Origin: Catellatospora coxensis
Lineage (GTDB): Bacteria; Actinomycetota; Actinomycetes; Mycobacteriales; Micromonosporaceae
Direction: 5' to 3'
Assembly: GCF_016862635.1 (NCBI RefSeq)
Contig: NZ_BONI01000054.1
Location: 1-64,000, forward strand
Length of the DNA: 64,000 nt
The notes under the pieces: generated by a model
The model's database searches: none
What the model was told of the DNA's origin: nothing
The model's input: only the letters and a program-made list of their open reading frames with translations
Shown here: one piece after another, positions 33,732 to 43,350 of the stretch
How the letters are laid out: each line of letters starts with the position of its first letter
Numbering within the stretch: the stretch's first letter is position 1
Translations under genes and position numbers: made by a program

Positions 33732-34460
33732 ATGGACGACATCGAAGAGCACCGGCTCTCATTCGGCGCGGTGGCGCAGGCATACCAGCAGTCCCGGCCG
33801 AGCTATCCGGCCGAGGCGCTGGCCTGGGCGATCGGCACCGCCCCGGGCCGGGTGGTGGACCTCGGCGCGGGCACAGGGCAGCTGACCCGGGTCGCGCTGG
33901 CCGCCGGATTCGAGGTCGTGCCGGTGGAGCCGGACCCGGCCATGCGCGCCGCGCTGCACGCGGCCACCCCGGGAACCGAGGCGCGGGAAGGCTCGGCGGA
34001 GTCGATCCCGCTGCCCGACGGGTATGCCGACGCCGTCGTCGTGGGCACCGCGTACCACTGGTTCGACAAGGTGCGGGCGCACCCGGAGATCGCCCGGGTG
34101 CTGCGCCCCGACGGCGTGTTCGCGCCCCTGCGCAACGACCGCGACCTGAGCGTCGACTGGGTCCGCCGACTGGACGAGATCGTCCAGTCGGCCCGCGCCC
34201 ACCGGACCGACGAGGCCGACTTCGGGCCGCTGTTCGCACCGGCCGAGTGGGCGACGTTCCGGCACGCCGTCACGCAGACCCCGCAGGGCCTGCTGGACCT
34301 CATCGCCACCCGGTCCTGGTATCTCGTCGCGACCGAGGACGTGCGGCAGCGGCTGCGCGACCAGGTGACCGACCTGTGCGCGACGCACCCCGACCTGGCC
34401 GGGCGGGAGAGCTTCGCGCTGCCCTACGTCACCACCGTGTGCCGGACGGTCAGGCGCTGA
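33732..34460 (+). CDS. Class I SAM-dependent methyltransferase
   Basis: A 242-aa soluble protein. Motif I VVDLGAGTGQLTRVAL (about 41-56), acidic loop VPVEPDPAMRAAL, and motif IV-like ADAVVVGTAYHWFD identify the SAM-binding Rossmann fold of the UbiE/Methyltransf_11 type. The substrate is unknown. GGGAGGA lies before the ATG; TAGGGT at 33689-33694 may be its -10. Its 3' end overlaps the 3' end of convergent coaX by 11 nt. Confidence 0.85.
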   Translation: MDDIEEHRLSFGAVAQAYQQSRPSYPAEALAWAIGTAPGRVVDLGAGTGQLTRVALAAGFEVVPVEPDPAMRAALHAATPGTEAREGSAESIPLPDGYADAVVVGTAYHWFDKVRAHPEIARVLRPDGVFAPLRNDRDLSVDWVRRLDEIVQSARAHRTDEADFGPLFAPAEWATFRHAVTQTPQGLLDLIATRSWYLVATEDVRQRLRDQVTDLCATHPDLAGRESFALPYVTTVCRTVRR

Positions 34461-35214
34461 CGTTCCGCTCGTACACCATGCGCAGGCCGATCAGGGTGAT
34501 CATCGGCTCGTGATGGGTGATGGTGCGGCACTCGCCCATCACCACCGGCGCGAGCCCGCCCGTGGCGATCACCGCGGTCACCCCGCCCAGCTCCTCGATC
34601 ATCCGCTCGACGATGCGGTCCACCTGGCCGGCGAAGCCGAAGTACATACCGGCCTGCAGGCATTCGACCGTGTTCTTGCCGATCACCGAGCGGGGCTGGG
34701 CGGGCTCGACCTTGCGCAGCTGGGCGGCCCGCGCCGCGAGCGCGTCGAACGAGATCTCGATGCCCGGGGCGAACGCGCCGCCGAGGAACTCGCCGCGGGC
34801 GCTGATCACGTCGAAGTTGGTGGTGGTGCCGAAGTCGACGACGATCGCCGGCCCGCCGAAGAGGGTGTGCGCCGCCAGCGTGTTCACCACACGGTCGGCG
34901 CCCACCTCCTTCGGGTTGTCGATGGCCAGCTGCACACCCGTCTTCACCCCCGGCTCCACCACCACCGCGGGCAGCCCCGCGTAGTAGCGGCCCAGCATGG
35001 TGCGCAGCGAGCGCAGCGCGGCGGGCACGGTCGAGCAGGCCGCCACCCCGGTGATCTCGACGTTGTCCCCGGCCAGCAGGCCGCGGAACATCAGGCCGAG
35101 CTCGTCGGCGGTGTTGCGGGCGTCGGTCTTCACCCGCCACGAGTGCACGATCTTGTCGCCCTCGAAGGTGGCGAGCACCGTGTTGGTGTTACCGATGTCG
35201 ATACAGAGCAGCAC
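34450..35214 (-). CDS. coaX: Type III pantothenate kinase
   Basis: A 254-aa enzyme that phosphorylates pantothenate in CoA synthesis. The ASKHA-fold phosphate motif LCIDIGNTNTVLATF (N-terminus), GADRVVNTLAAHTLFG, and the catalytic-region VVDFGTTTNFDVI and GGAFAPGIEIS are typical of type III enzymes. GTG start, 7 nt after the nadC stop, so it is the last gene of the nadB-nadC-coaX operon. Its end overlaps the convergent methyltransferase. PanC and panD, which make its substrate, lie 6 kb upstream on the same strand. Confidence 0.96.
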   Translation of the reverse strand: MLLCIDIGNTNTVLATFEGDKIVHSWRVKTDARNTADELGLMFRGLLAGDNVEITGVAACSTVPAALRSLRTMLGRYYAGLPAVVVEPGVKTGVQLAIDNPKEVGADRVVNTLAAHTLFGGPAIVVDFGTTTNFDVISARGEFLGGAFAPGIEISFDALAARAAQLRKVEPAQPRSVIGKNTVECLQAGMYFGFAGQVDRIVERMIEELGGVTAVIATGGLAPVVMGECRTITHHEPMITLIGLRMVYERNVSA

Positions 35215-35221
35215 CCGACGT

Positions 35222-36103
35222 CTACTTCCGCGCTCGGAGGTCCAAGGCGATGTCCACGATAGGCGACGAGTGGGTGAGCGCCCCCACCGACAGGTAGTCG
35301 ACGCCGGTGGCCGCGTACTCGGCGGCGACCTGCAACGTCAGGCCGCCGGTGGCCTCCAGCTCGGCCCGCTCACCGACCGCCGCGACGACCTCGCGCAGCA
35401 GCTGCGGGGACATGTTGTCGCAGAGCAGGAACGTCGCCCCGGCGGCCACCGCCTCCTGCGCCTCGGCCAGCGTGGTCACCTCGACCTGCACCGGCACGTC
35501 CGGGAAGTTCTTCCGGACCAGGTCGTACGCCGCGGTGATGGAGCCCGCCGCGAGCTTGTGGTTGTCCTTGATCATGGCGACGTCGTACAGGCCCATGCGC
35601 TTGTTCGTGCCGCCCGCCGCGCGGACCGCGTACTTCTCCAGCGGCCGCAGGCCGGGGGTGGTCTTGCGGGTGTCCAGCACCAGCGCCTTGGTGCCGGCGA
35701 GCTGCTCCACCCAGCGGCGGGTGTGCGTGGCCACCCCGGACATGCGGCAGAGCACGTTGAGCGCGGTGCGCTCGGCCGACAGCAGGGTGCGGGTCGGCCC
35801 GGTGATCGTGGCGAGCACGTCGCCGCGCGCCACCGTGTCGCCGTCGGCCGCGTGCACGGTCACCTCGGCCCCCGGCCCGGCCAGCTCGAACACCAGCTCC
35901 GCCACGGCCAGCCCGGCGAGCACGCCGGCCTCCCGGGCGATCAGGTCCGCGGTGTCGACCTGGGTCTCCGGGATGGTCGCCACGCTGGTCACGTCGAGCC
36001 GGTCCGGCCCCAGGTCCTCGCGCAGCGCGTTCGCCACGATCCGCTGCACCTCGTCCGGGTCCAGCCCCGCCTTGAGCAGCTGCGCCTGCGTCGTGTCCCT
36101 CAC
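35222..36103 (-). CDS. nadC: Nicotinate-nucleotide pyrophosphorylase (carboxylating)
   Basis: A 293-aa quinolinate phosphoribosyltransferase, third step of de novo NAD synthesis. Conserved blocks: LREDLGPDRLDVTS near 28-41, LSAERTALNVLCRMSGVAT, LDTRKTTPGLRPLEKYAVRAAGG with the PRPP/quinolinate-binding Arg/Lys, and NKRMGLYDVAMIKDNH. The barrel C-terminus LEATGGLTL is intact. The GTG start overlaps the nadB stop (GTGA), so the two are translationally coupled. Confidence 0.97.
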   Translation of the reverse strand: MRDTTQAQLLKAGLDPDEVQRIVANALREDLGPDRLDVTSVATIPETQVDTADLIAREAGVLAGLAVAELVFELAGPGAEVTVHAADGDTVARGDVLATITGPTRTLLSAERTALNVLCRMSGVATHTRRWVEQLAGTKALVLDTRKTTPGLRPLEKYAVRAAGGTNKRMGLYDVAMIKDNHKLAAGSITAAYDLVRKNFPDVPVQVEVTTLAEAQEAVAAGATFLLCDNMSPQLLREVVAAVGERAELEATGGLTLQVAAEYAATGVDYLSVGALTHSSPIVDIALDLRARK

Positions 36104-37965
36104 GCCATCGCCTCCCACGTATCCGTCGTCGTGCCGTCCTCGGCGAAGCCGGGGAACAGGTGCCCCCGCCAGCCGTCGTCCGCCTCTGCATGATCCTCGC
36201 GCCAGTGGCACCCGCGCGTCTCGGCGCGCAGGGACGCCGACGCGACCAGGGCGCTCGCCACCGTCAGCAGGTTCGCGAACTCCCAGCCCGCGGTGCGCCC
36301 CGGCAGCGGCGGCGTGCCCACTTCGCGAAGCACCCGGGCCGTCTCGGCCAGCGTCTCCGCGCTGCGCAGCACGCCCGCGCCCCGGGTCATCGCCCGCTGC
36401 AGCTCCCGCCGGCGCTCGGCCAGGTCCACCGGGGGCCCGCCCGCGGCGACCAGGCCGTGCGGTGTCCAGGCCAGACCGCCGGCTGCCGGATCGCCCAGCA
36501 GGCCGGCCGGCCTGGCCGGCACCTCGGCATCCGAGCCGCCGGACGACGCGGTCGCCGGGGTCTGCGGCGAAGCGCCCGTCGGTGCCTCCGGAACACCGGC
36601 CGGGTCGTCGAGCACCGGGTCGGTCTGCGGCGGCAGGTCGCGGGTGATGTCCGCGGCGATGCGGCGGGCGAAGACCAGGCCTTCCAGCAGCGAGTTCGAG
36701 GCCAGGCGGTTCGCGCCGTGCACGCCGGTGCAGGCGACCTCGCCGCAGGCGTACAGGCCGGGGATGCTGGTGCGGCCGTCCAGGTCGGTGCGGACCCCGC
36801 CGGAGGCGTAGTGCGCGGCCGGGGCCACCGGGATCAGGTCCACCGTCGGGTCCACACCCGCAGCCAGGCAGTACGCCGTGATCGTCGGGAACCGGTGGGC
36901 GAGGTCGGGCACGTGCCGGGCGTCCAGATAGACGTGATCGGTGCCCGAGGCCAGCATCTGCCGGTGGATGCCCTTGGCGACGACGTCGCGGGGCGCGAGC
37001 TCGGCCAGCTCGTGCTGCCCGACCATGAACCGCTTGCCGTCCCCGTCGACCAGATACGCCCCCTCGCCCCGCAGCGCCTCGCTGACCAGCGGCTGCTGCG
37101 CGGTCCGGTTGTTCGGCAGGTAGAGCGACGTCGGGTGGAACTGCACGAACTCCAGGTCGGTGACGTCCGCCCCGGCCCGCAGCGCCAGCGCGACGCCGTC
37201 GCCGGTGGACACGATCGGGTTGGTGGTGGCCGCGAAGATCTGGCCCAGCCCGCCGGTGGCGAGCACCACGGCGCGGGCGAGCACGGCTCCGACGCCGTCC
37301 TCGGTGCCCTCGCCGAGCACGTGCAGGGTCACTCCGCAGGCCCGGCCCGCGGCGTCGCGCAGCAGGTCGAGCACCAGCGCGTGCTCGACGAGGCGGATCC
37401 ACGGGTCGCGGCGCACCGCGGCGTGCAGCGCCCGCTGCACCTCGGCGCCGGTCGCGTCGCCGCCCGCGTGCACGATGCGGTTGGCGTGGTGGCCGCCCTC
37501 ACGGGTCAGCATCAGCGAGCCGTCCGGGTGGCGGTCGAACTCCGCGCCCATCTTGATCAGTTCGCGTACCCGGGCCGGGCCCTCGGTGACCAGCACGTCG
37601 ACCGCGGCGGGGTCGCACAGGCCGACGCCCGCGACCAGGGTGTCCTGAGCATGGGCGGCCGGGGTGTCCAGCGGGTCCAGCACGGCCGCGATGCCGCCCT
37701 GGGCCCAGCGGGTGGAGCCGTCATCGATATTGACCTTGGTCACCACGGTGACGTGCAGGCCTGCCTCACGCAGGTGCAGCGCCGCGGTCAGGCCGGCGAT
37801 GCCGGACCCGATCACCACCACGTCGGTGGGTTCGAACCAGCTCGCGGGCCGCGCGGGCAACGCCCGGGGCAACACCGGAAGATCAACCGGGACTGTCAAC
37901 GCCTTGCGCACCAGCACAGTCAACCGCGCCGCAGCCCGCCGTTCACCCTCGACCCCACGTGACAC
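36100..37965 (-). CDS. nadB: L-aspartate oxidase
   Basis: A 621-aa FAD enzyme converting L-aspartate to iminoaspartate for quinolinate synthesis. FAD-binding VVVIGSGIAGLTAALHL lies at about 49-65. Catalytic-region motifs GSTRWAQGGIAAV, EGGHHANRIVHAGGDATG, VQFHPTSLY and GLYACGEVACTGVHGANRLASNSLLEGL are intact. A non-conserved Pro/Ala/Ser insert (about 455-500) precedes the helical C-terminal domain. The GTG start is uncertain: conserved homology begins only near residue 45. nadA is not visible in the window. Confidence 0.95.
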   Translation of the reverse strand: MSRGVEGERRAAARLTVLVRKALTVPVDLPVLPRALPARPASWFEPTDVVVIGSGIAGLTAALHLREAGLHVTVVTKVNIDDGSTRWAQGGIAAVLDPLDTPAAHAQDTLVAGVGLCDPAAVDVLVTEGPARVRELIKMGAEFDRHPDGSLMLTREGGHHANRIVHAGGDATGAEVQRALHAAVRRDPWIRLVEHALVLDLLRDAAGRACGVTLHVLGEGTEDGVGAVLARAVVLATGGLGQIFAATTNPIVSTGDGVALALRAGADVTDLEFVQFHPTSLYLPNNRTAQQPLVSEALRGEGAYLVDGDGKRFMVGQHELAELAPRDVVAKGIHRQMLASGTDHVYLDARHVPDLAHRFPTITAYCLAAGVDPTVDLIPVAPAAHYASGGVRTDLDGRTSIPGLYACGEVACTGVHGANRLASNSLLEGLVFARRIAADITRDLPPQTDPVLDDPAGVPEAPTGASPQTPATASSGGSDAEVPARPAGLLGDPAAGGLAWTPHGLVAAGGPPVDLAERRRELQRAMTRGAGVLRSAETLAETARVLREVGTPPLPGRTAGWEFANLLTVASALVASASLRAETRGCHWREDHAEADDGWRGHLFPGFAEDGTTTDTWEAMA

Positions 37966-37969
37966 CCCT

Positions 37970-38002
37970 CACCCGCCCCCGGCACAGGGCCGGGGACGGG
38001 TG
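37970..38002. terminator. Hairpin terminator after the first septum-formation lipoprotein
   Basis: CACCCGCCCCCGG (37970-37982) pairs with CCGGGGACGGGTG (37990-38002) except for one mismatch; 7-nt loop. It lies 12 nt after the stop of the minus-strand lipoprotein gene and just before nadB. Confidence 0.65.
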
Positions 38003-38013
38003 CGAATGTCGGG

Positions 38014-38901
38014 TCAGTTGGTCGGCAGGACCTTCGTGCCGCCGTTGCGGAGCGACTTCGTGAGCTTCTTCTTGTCCAGCCAGAGGTGGCAGCGGACGCC
38101 GTGGTCGCCGGCCTCCCAGTCGGACTTCGACGGCCAGTTCCACACCACACCGGTGCGGTAGCTGATGTTCGAGTCGTTGGGCACCTTCACGAACTTGGCG
38201 ACCAGCGTGCGGCACTCCTTGGCGATCCGCGTCTTCATGCCGCTCAGGCTGCTGAAGGCGGTGGTGCCCGCGTTCCACACGCCGACGAACTCGGCGTTGT
38301 GGGCCTTGTTGCAGGCGGTCGCGACCAGCCTGGAGCCGTACTGGTAGCAGCCGAACTTCAGCGCGGACACCTTGGTGAACTCGCCCTTGAGCGAGGCGGT
38401 ACGGGCCACCGGGTCGCCGTACTGGCCGTCCAGCGCGGTCAGCTCGCAGCGGTACCAGCGCGCGCCGCCGTCCCAGCCGGCCGGCGACGGCACCGAGACG
38501 CCGAACCACAGGGCGCCGGAGCGCCAGTCGCCGCCGAGGAAGTCGTTGACGCGCTTGTCGCAGTCGGCCCAGGCCGCGCGCATGTCCGGCGAGCCCTCCG
38601 ACGGCACCGTGGTGCGCGAGGCCGCCTCGCCGGTGAAGTCGGCGACGGCAACGGTCTCGTAGGTGTGGCTCTGGTCACACTCGACCGGCTTGTACGACGA
38701 GCGGTAGCTGACGTCGCGGAAGCCGTCGGCGCACTTGGCCTCCTCAGGACGCCAGCTCTGCGCGGCGGGCATCGCCGCCCACTGGTTGGTGAGGTCGCCG
38801 TCGGCTCCCGCCGGCAGCTGCCCCCCGCAGGCCGATGTGGCCAGCAGGGCAGCCGTGACCAGCACGACCCCTGCGACCCTACGGCCGATCACCTCACGCA
38901 T
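38014..38901 (-). CDS. Septum-formation-family lipoprotein, copy 1
   Basis: A 295-aa exported lipoprotein with lipobox LLATSAC (Cys ~26). Two related halves contain the family pattern of a Cys followed by HxxE: VECDQSHTYETVAVADF near residue 75 and ACNKAHNAEFVGVW near 200. Other paired cysteines (WYRCEL, RCHLWL) suggest disulfides. Similar domains are annotated as septum formation proteins in actinobacteria, but the role is not established. GGGGAGG precedes the ATG. It is the last of three tandem paralogues. Confidence 0.75.
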   Translation of the reverse strand: MREVIGRRVAGVVLVTAALLATSACGGQLPAGADGDLTNQWAAMPAAQSWRPEEAKCADGFRDVSYRSSYKPVECDQSHTYETVAVADFTGEAASRTTVPSEGSPDMRAAWADCDKRVNDFLGGDWRSGALWFGVSVPSPAGWDGGARWYRCELTALDGQYGDPVARTASLKGEFTKVSALKFGCYQYGSRLVATACNKAHNAEFVGVWNAGTTAFSSLSGMKTRIAKECRTLVAKFVKVPNDSNISYRTGVVWNWPSKSDWEAGDHGVRCHLWLDKKKLTKSLRNGGTKVLPTN

Positions 38902-38986
38902 CAGTGCCTCCCCAAGCCATGCCGAACATGAATGGGGAGCATATTTCATGCACGCCAGCGGGTTCGACGCGTATCCGGTCCACCGG

Positions 38987-39886
38987 TCAGCCGGGGATGC
39001 CCTTGCCCGCGGTGCCCTTGGCCGAGCCGGTCATCTTCTTGGTCTCCAGCCACAGGTAACAGCGCACGCCGCGGTCGCCGCCGGCCCAGGTCGCCTTGCT
39101 GTACGGCCACGAGATCACGCCGTACTTGCTGGTCGCGCTCACGCTGACGCCGATGAACGTGGCCATCGCCTTGCGGCAGTTGTCGTGGAAGTAGTCCCAG
39201 TCCGCCTCGCTCGCCGGGTACTTGCGGTTGGCCGCGGCGGTGAAGGTGCCGACGTACTCCGCGTTGTGCGACTTGGCGCAGTCGGTCTCCGGCATGGTGT
39301 CCACCGAGCCGTTCTTGCCGCTCTCGGCGAAGCAGGTGAGCAGCAGCGGTGCCGGCAGCGAGCCGCGCAGGCTGCCGGTGCGGCGGACCCAGTCGGCCTT
39401 GTCGGTGACCGTGGTCAGCTCGTTGAGCTCGCAGCGGTACCACCGGGCACCGCCCTGCCAGGCCGCGGCCGAGGGCAGGGTCAGGTCGAGGGTGAGGCGG
39501 CCGTCGCGCCACTGCCGGCCGACGAACGCGGTGGCCCGCTCGTCGCACTCGGCGAACGCGCCCGCGACCGCGGCGTCGTCGGCCTCCGGCGGACCGGCCA
39601 GCGCGGCGGCGGCGCCGGTCAGCGTGCCGACGTAGACCGTCTCGCCGTAGTGCTCCGTGGCGCAGTCGACCGGCCGGTACGCGGTGGCCCGGCCGGTCTG
39701 CTCGTACGCCTTCTCATGGCACACCTCGGCGCTGGGCGTGAACACCTGCGCCGCGGGCAGGCTCGCCCAGTCGTCGGCGAGCTTGCCGTCCACGCCGGGA
39801 ACCGGCGAGGAACAGCCGGCCAGCGCCAACGGAGCCGCCAGTGCGCAGACGGCCGCACCGGCGGCGATCCTCCGCCTCCATGCCAT
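38987..39886 (-). CDS. Septum-formation-family lipoprotein, copy 2
   Basis: A 299-aa paralogue with lipobox LALAGC (Cys ~25) and the same two-half layout: VDCATEHYGETVYVGTL and DCAKSHNAEYVGTF. It keeps the conserved GGARWYRCEL and GGDRGVRCYLWL blocks. It ends in KMTGSAKGTAGKGIPG, close to the end of copy 3. GGGAGG precedes the ATG. The pattern of conserved Cys and His suggests all three copies share one fold. Function unknown. Confidence 0.75.
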   Translation of the reverse strand: MAWRRRIAAGAAVCALAAPLALAGCSSPVPGVDGKLADDWASLPAAQVFTPSAEVCHEKAYEQTGRATAYRPVDCATEHYGETVYVGTLTGAAAALAGPPEADDAAVAGAFAECDERATAFVGRQWRDGRLTLDLTLPSAAAWQGGARWYRCELNELTTVTDKADWVRRTGSLRGSLPAPLLLTCFAESGKNGSVDTMPETDCAKSHNAEYVGTFTAAANRKYPASEADWDYFHDNCRKAMATFIGVSVSATSKYGVISWPYSKATWAGGDRGVRCYLWLETKKMTGSAKGTAGKGIPG

Positions 39887-39961
39887 GTGTCGTCCCTCCC
39901 AGACGTCCGCCCGGGAGCCTAACGGACGGAAGGCGGCCGCAACAGCGGTGCTGTCGGCCTT

Positions 39962-40843
39962 CTACCAGCCCGGAACGCCCTTGCCCTTGGTCCCCTTGGC
40001 CGACTTCTTCATCGTCTTGCCGTCGTAGAAGAAGATCGCGCAGCGGACCATGTGGTCGCCGGCGGCCCAGGACTCCGCGCTGTTCGGGCTGGAGATGACG
40101 CCGATCCGGCTCGCGCTGCTCGCGCTGACGCCCAGGAACTTCGCGGCCAGGTCCTGGCACTTGTCGTGGATGACGTTCCATTGCCGGTCGGACTTCGGGT
40201 ACGCCGTGCTCAGGCTCGCCCGGTAGGCGCCGACGAACTCGCTGTTGTGCGCCTTGCCGCAGGCCACCTCGGGCATCTTGACGATGGTCTCGCCCTTGTC
40301 CTGGGAGTGCGTGCAGCCGACCAGCAGCGCGGCCGGCACGTCGCCCTTCAGGCTGCCGGTGCGCTGCACCCAGTCCCGCTCGTCGAACACCGAGGAGACC
40401 TCGGCGAGGTCGCACCGGAACCAGCGCGCGCCGCCGTCCCAGGCGGTCGGGGTCGGCACGGCCAGCGTCATCTCCAGGCGCGCCAGGCTCCAGGCGCGGC
40501 CCAGGTAGGTCGCGGCCTCCTTGTCGCACTCGGCGAGCGCCGCGGCGTTGTCCTTCGGGCCGGGCGAGGTCGTCAGGCCCTTGAACTCGCCGACGTGCAC
40601 GACCTCGCCGTAGTGCGACTTGGCGCAGTCGACGACCGCGTCGGTGTAGCGGCCGGTGTCCCTGGACACGACGCCGAGGCAGACGCCCGCCTCGGGCACC
40701 CAGCCCTTGACGTCGGCGACCTTCACCCAGTCGTCGGTCAGCTTCTGGTCCACCTCGGCCGGCAGCGCGGTCCCGCAGCCGGCCAGCGCCAGATTCGTCA
40801 ACAGTGCGGCCAGCATCGTGCCGACCGTAAGGCGTCCCCGCAT
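39962..40843 (-). CDS. Septum-formation-family lipoprotein, copy 3
   Basis: A 293-aa paralogue with lipobox LALAGC (Cys ~22), VDCAKSHYGEVVHVGEF and ACGKAHNSEFVGAY, GGARWFRCDL and GDHMVRCAIFF. It ends in KTMKKSAKGTKGKGVPGW. It is closer to copy 2 than to copy 1, so a recent duplication of 2/3 is likely. GGGAGG precedes the ATG. It is first in transcription order of the triplet, downstream of panD. Confidence 0.75.
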   Translation of the reverse strand: MRGRLTVGTMLAALLTNLALAGCGTALPAEVDQKLTDDWVKVADVKGWVPEAGVCLGVVSRDTGRYTDAVVDCAKSHYGEVVHVGEFKGLTTSPGPKDNAAALAECDKEAATYLGRAWSLARLEMTLAVPTPTAWDGGARWFRCDLAEVSSVFDERDWVQRTGSLKGDVPAALLVGCTHSQDKGETIVKMPEVACGKAHNSEFVGAYRASLSTAYPKSDRQWNVIHDKCQDLAAKFLGVSASSASRIGVISSPNSAESWAAGDHMVRCAIFFYDGKTMKKSAKGTKGKGVPGW

Positions 40844-40985
40844 CGCCCATCCTCCCAGGTCATAGAGCCTGGGCGAGCCTAAGCGATGGTCATCGTGACC
40901 GGATCGGCCTAACGGCCGAGAGCCGGATCACATCCGATGTACGAATCCGCAGCTAGAGGTGGGCAACACAGCCAAAGCGATCGAT

Positions 40986-41414
40986 CTAACGGCTCATCGT
41001 CAGGTCGCCGCGGACGACGTCGCCCACCATGCCGGGCACGGCCTCGGCCGGGTCCGCGCCGAGCGAGATGATCCGGTTGTCCGCGTCCACGTGCACCACC
41101 CGCGGGGTGTACGAGCGGGCGGTGGCCTCGTCGGCCTGCGCGTACGAGATGAGGATGACCAGGTCACCGGGCTTGACCAGGTGCGCCGCCGCGCCGTTGA
41201 TGCCGATCACGCCGGTGCCCCGCTCGCCCGGGATGACGTACGTCTCCAGCCGCGCCCCGTTGGTGATGTCCACGATCGCGACCTGCTCGCCGGCCAGCAG
41301 GTCGGCGGCGTCCATCAGATCCTCGTCGATGGTGACCGAGCCGACGTAGTGCAGGTCGGCCTGGGTCACCGTGGCACGGTGGATCTTGGACTTGAACATG
41401 GTGCGCAGGAACAT
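40986..41414 (-). CDS. panD: Aspartate 1-decarboxylase
   Basis: A 142-aa proenzyme that makes beta-alanine for pantothenate. Self-cleavage occurs at Gly25-Ser26 ([10 protein letters not shown]), creating the pyruvoyl group; Lys10 in [11 protein letters not shown] and [13 protein letters not shown] are also conserved. The start [10 protein letters not shown] aligns with known actinobacterial PanD, and its ATG overlaps the panC stop (TGATG). The C-terminal tail after residue ~118 is variable. Made with PanC in one operon. Confidence 0.97.
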   Translation of the reverse strand: MFLRTMFKSKIHRATVTQADLHYVGSVTIDEDLMDAADLLAGEQVAIVDITNGARLETYVIPGERGTGVIGINGAAAHLVKPGDLVILISYAQADEATARSYTPRVVHVDADNRIISLGADPAEAVPGMVGDVVRGDLTMSR

Positions 41415-42262
41415 CAGGCCGGCTCTTCCTCGGTCGTCGTGGCCGCACCGTCCAGCTGGACGGGCAGGTTGTCGATCAGCCGGGTCGTGCCGACGCGGGC
41501 CGCGACCAGCAGCCGCGCCTGTCCCGGACCCGGATCTTCGCTCAGGTCGACCCCACGCAGGGCCAGGTAGTCCACGTCCACGCCGGCCAGCTCGGCCCGC
41601 GCGGCGGCCAGCACCGCCGCGGGCTCCCGCCGGGCGGCCCCCGCCCGCAGCGCCCGGGACAGGGCGAGCGCGGTCTCCCGTTCCGCCCCGCTCAGGTAGC
41701 GGTTGCGGCTGGACAGGGCCAGCCCGTCCGGCTCCCGGACCGTCGGCACCCCGACGATCTCCACCCCGAGTTCCAGGTCGTGCACCATGGCCTTGATCAG
41801 CGTGAGCTGCTGGTAGTCCTTCTCCCCGAAGAACGCCAGGTCCGGGCGGGTGAGCAGGAGCAGCTTGCCGACCACGGTCAGCACGCCCGCGAAGTGGCCG
41901 GGGCGCACCGCCCCCTCCAGCACCTCGCCCAGCGGGCCCGGGTGCACGGTCACCTGCGGCCGGCCGCCCGGGTACATCACCTCGGGGGTCGGCGCGAAGA
42001 CCAGGTCCACGCCCTCGGCCGCGCACACCGCCAGGTCGGCGTCGAAGGTGCGCGGGTAGCGGGCCAGGTCCTCGTTCGGGCCGAACTGCAGCGGGTTCAC
42101 GAAGATCGTGGCCAGCACGACATCGGCGTGCTGGCGGGCCTCCCGCAGCAGCGTGGCGTGGCCCTCGTGGAGCGCGCCCATGGTCATCACCACGGCGACC
42201 GAGCCCCGCGCGGCCGAGCGGGCCGCGGCCAGCTCCTCGCGGGTGCGTACGACGGCGGTCAC
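41414..42262 (-). CDS. panC: Pantoate--beta-alanine ligase (pantothenate synthetase)
   Basis: A 282-aa enzyme that joins pantoate and beta-alanine with ATP. The adenylate-binding HIGH-like motif is [14 protein letters not shown] (26-39). The KMSKS-equivalent region is [12 protein letters not shown], and [10 protein letters not shown] is conserved. The GTG start overlaps the stop of the DUF2520 gene (GTGA), and its own stop overlaps the panD ATG. The three genes are thus translationally coupled. Confidence 0.97.
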   Translation of the reverse strand: MTAVVRTREELAAARSAARGSVAVVMTMGALHEGHATLLREARQHADVVLATIFVNPLQFGPNEDLARYPRTFDADLAVCAAEGVDLVFAPTPEVMYPGGRPQVTVHPGPLGEVLEGAVRPGHFAGVLTVVGKLLLLTRPDLAFFGEKDYQQLTLIKAMVHDLELGVEIVGVPTVREPDGLALSSRNRYLSGAERETALALSRALRAGAARREPAAVLAAARAELAGVDVDYLALRGVDLSEDPGPGQARLLVAARVGTTRLIDNLPVQLDGAATTTEEEPA

Positions 42263-43173
42263 TTGGCCGCCTCGCCGAGCTGCCCGGCGTCGGCGGCGGC
42301 CGGATCGGCCAGCACACCCAGCAGCGGCTCGGCGTCGACCGGGCGCAGCCGACCGTTCGCGATCACGCGGTCCGCGGTGCGCCGGGCGAGCGCGACGTAC
42401 GCCGGGAGCGAGTCGGGGGCGGTGCGGGCCAGCTCCTGCACGTGCCGGGCGACGGTGCCCGCGTCACCGCGCGACACCGGTCCGGTGATGGCCGAGTCGC
42501 CCATGCGCAGCGCGTTCTCCAGCGCGGCCGTGAGCAGCGGGCCGAGCACCTTCTCCGGGCTCAGCACGCCCGCGTCGCGCAGCCGGTCGGCCGCCTCGTT
42601 GACGAGGGTGACCAGGTGGTTCGCGCCGTGGGCTAGGCCCGCGTGGTAGAGCGCGCGGCGGTCCTCGGCGATCCACTCCGGGCTGCCGGCCAGGTCGGCG
42701 ACGAGCGCCTGGGCCAGGGCCCGCACGGTGCCGTCGGCGGCGGTGATCCCGTACGAGATGCCGGGCAGCCGGTCGAGGTCGGCGGCGGTGCCGGTGAAGG
42801 TCATCGCGGGGTGCAGCGCCAGCGCGCGAGCGCCGACCGCGGTGGCCGGGGCCAGCACGGCCAGCCCGTGCGCACCCGAGGTGTGCGCCACGACCTGGCC
42901 CGGTCGCAGCGCGCCGGTGGCGGCCAGCCCGGTCACGACGCCGGCCAGCGCGTCGTCGGGCACTGCGATGATCAGCAGATCGGTCGCGGCGCGGGCCACC
43001 TCGTCGGCGGGAAGATTCTGCGCACCCGGGAGCAGGGTGCGGATGCGGTGCTTGGCCGCGGCGGACACGCCCGAAGCGGCGACTACCCGATGCCCCGCGC
43101 CCCGCAGGGCGGCGGCGAGGACCGCGCCGACCCGGCCGGCGCCGATCACACCGATGGTGAGCTCAGCACTCAT
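42259..43173 (-). CDS. Rossmann-fold/DUF2520 protein
   Basis: A 304-aa protein. An N-terminal NAD(P)-binding domain ([25 protein letters not shown], shown by GAGRVG at about 9-14) is followed by VAHTSGAHG near 115 and a helical DUF2520 C-terminal domain (about 150-280) with [13 protein letters not shown]. The fold resembles ketopantoate and pyrroline-5-carboxylate reductases. It is next to panC in mycobacteria as well, so it may supply pantoate as a PanE-like reductase; this is inference. ATG 43173 is used; an in-frame start 36 codons upstream lacks homology. Confidence 0.85.
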   Translation of the reverse strand: MSAELTIGVIGAGRVGAVLAAALRGAGHRVVAASGVSAAAKHRIRTLLPGAQNLPADEVARAATDLLIIAVPDDALAGVVTGLAATGALRPGQVVAHTSGAHGLAVLAPATAVGARALALHPAMTFTGTAADLDRLPGISYGITAADGTVRALAQALVADLAGSPEWIAEDRRALYHAGLAHGANHLVTLVNEAADRLRDAGVLSPEKVLGPLLTAALENALRMGDSAITGPVSRGDAGTVARHVQELARTAPDSLPAYVALARRTADRVIANGRLRPVDAEPLLGVLADPAAADAGQLGEAAK

Positions 43174-43297
43174 GATCTGATCCAGTCCTCTTCTTCGGGG
43201 TACCGGTCGGGGCAAGTATGACCCCGTGTCCTGATCACTGGACAGAGACTGTGCGAAACCGCACTGCCGCACGACGTTCACATCTGCACAACGAGAA

Positions 43298-43326
43298 GCG
43301 CCCCCGGAACCACGTCCCGGGAGCGC
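43298..43326. terminator. Hairpin after the phytase gene
   Basis: GCGCCCCCGG (43298-43307) pairs with CCGGGAGCGC (43317-43326) except for one mismatch. It lies 25 nt past the minus-strand phytase stop. Confidence 0.6.
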
Positions 43327-43350
43327 CTTTCGTGACCGCGATCTCGCAGC

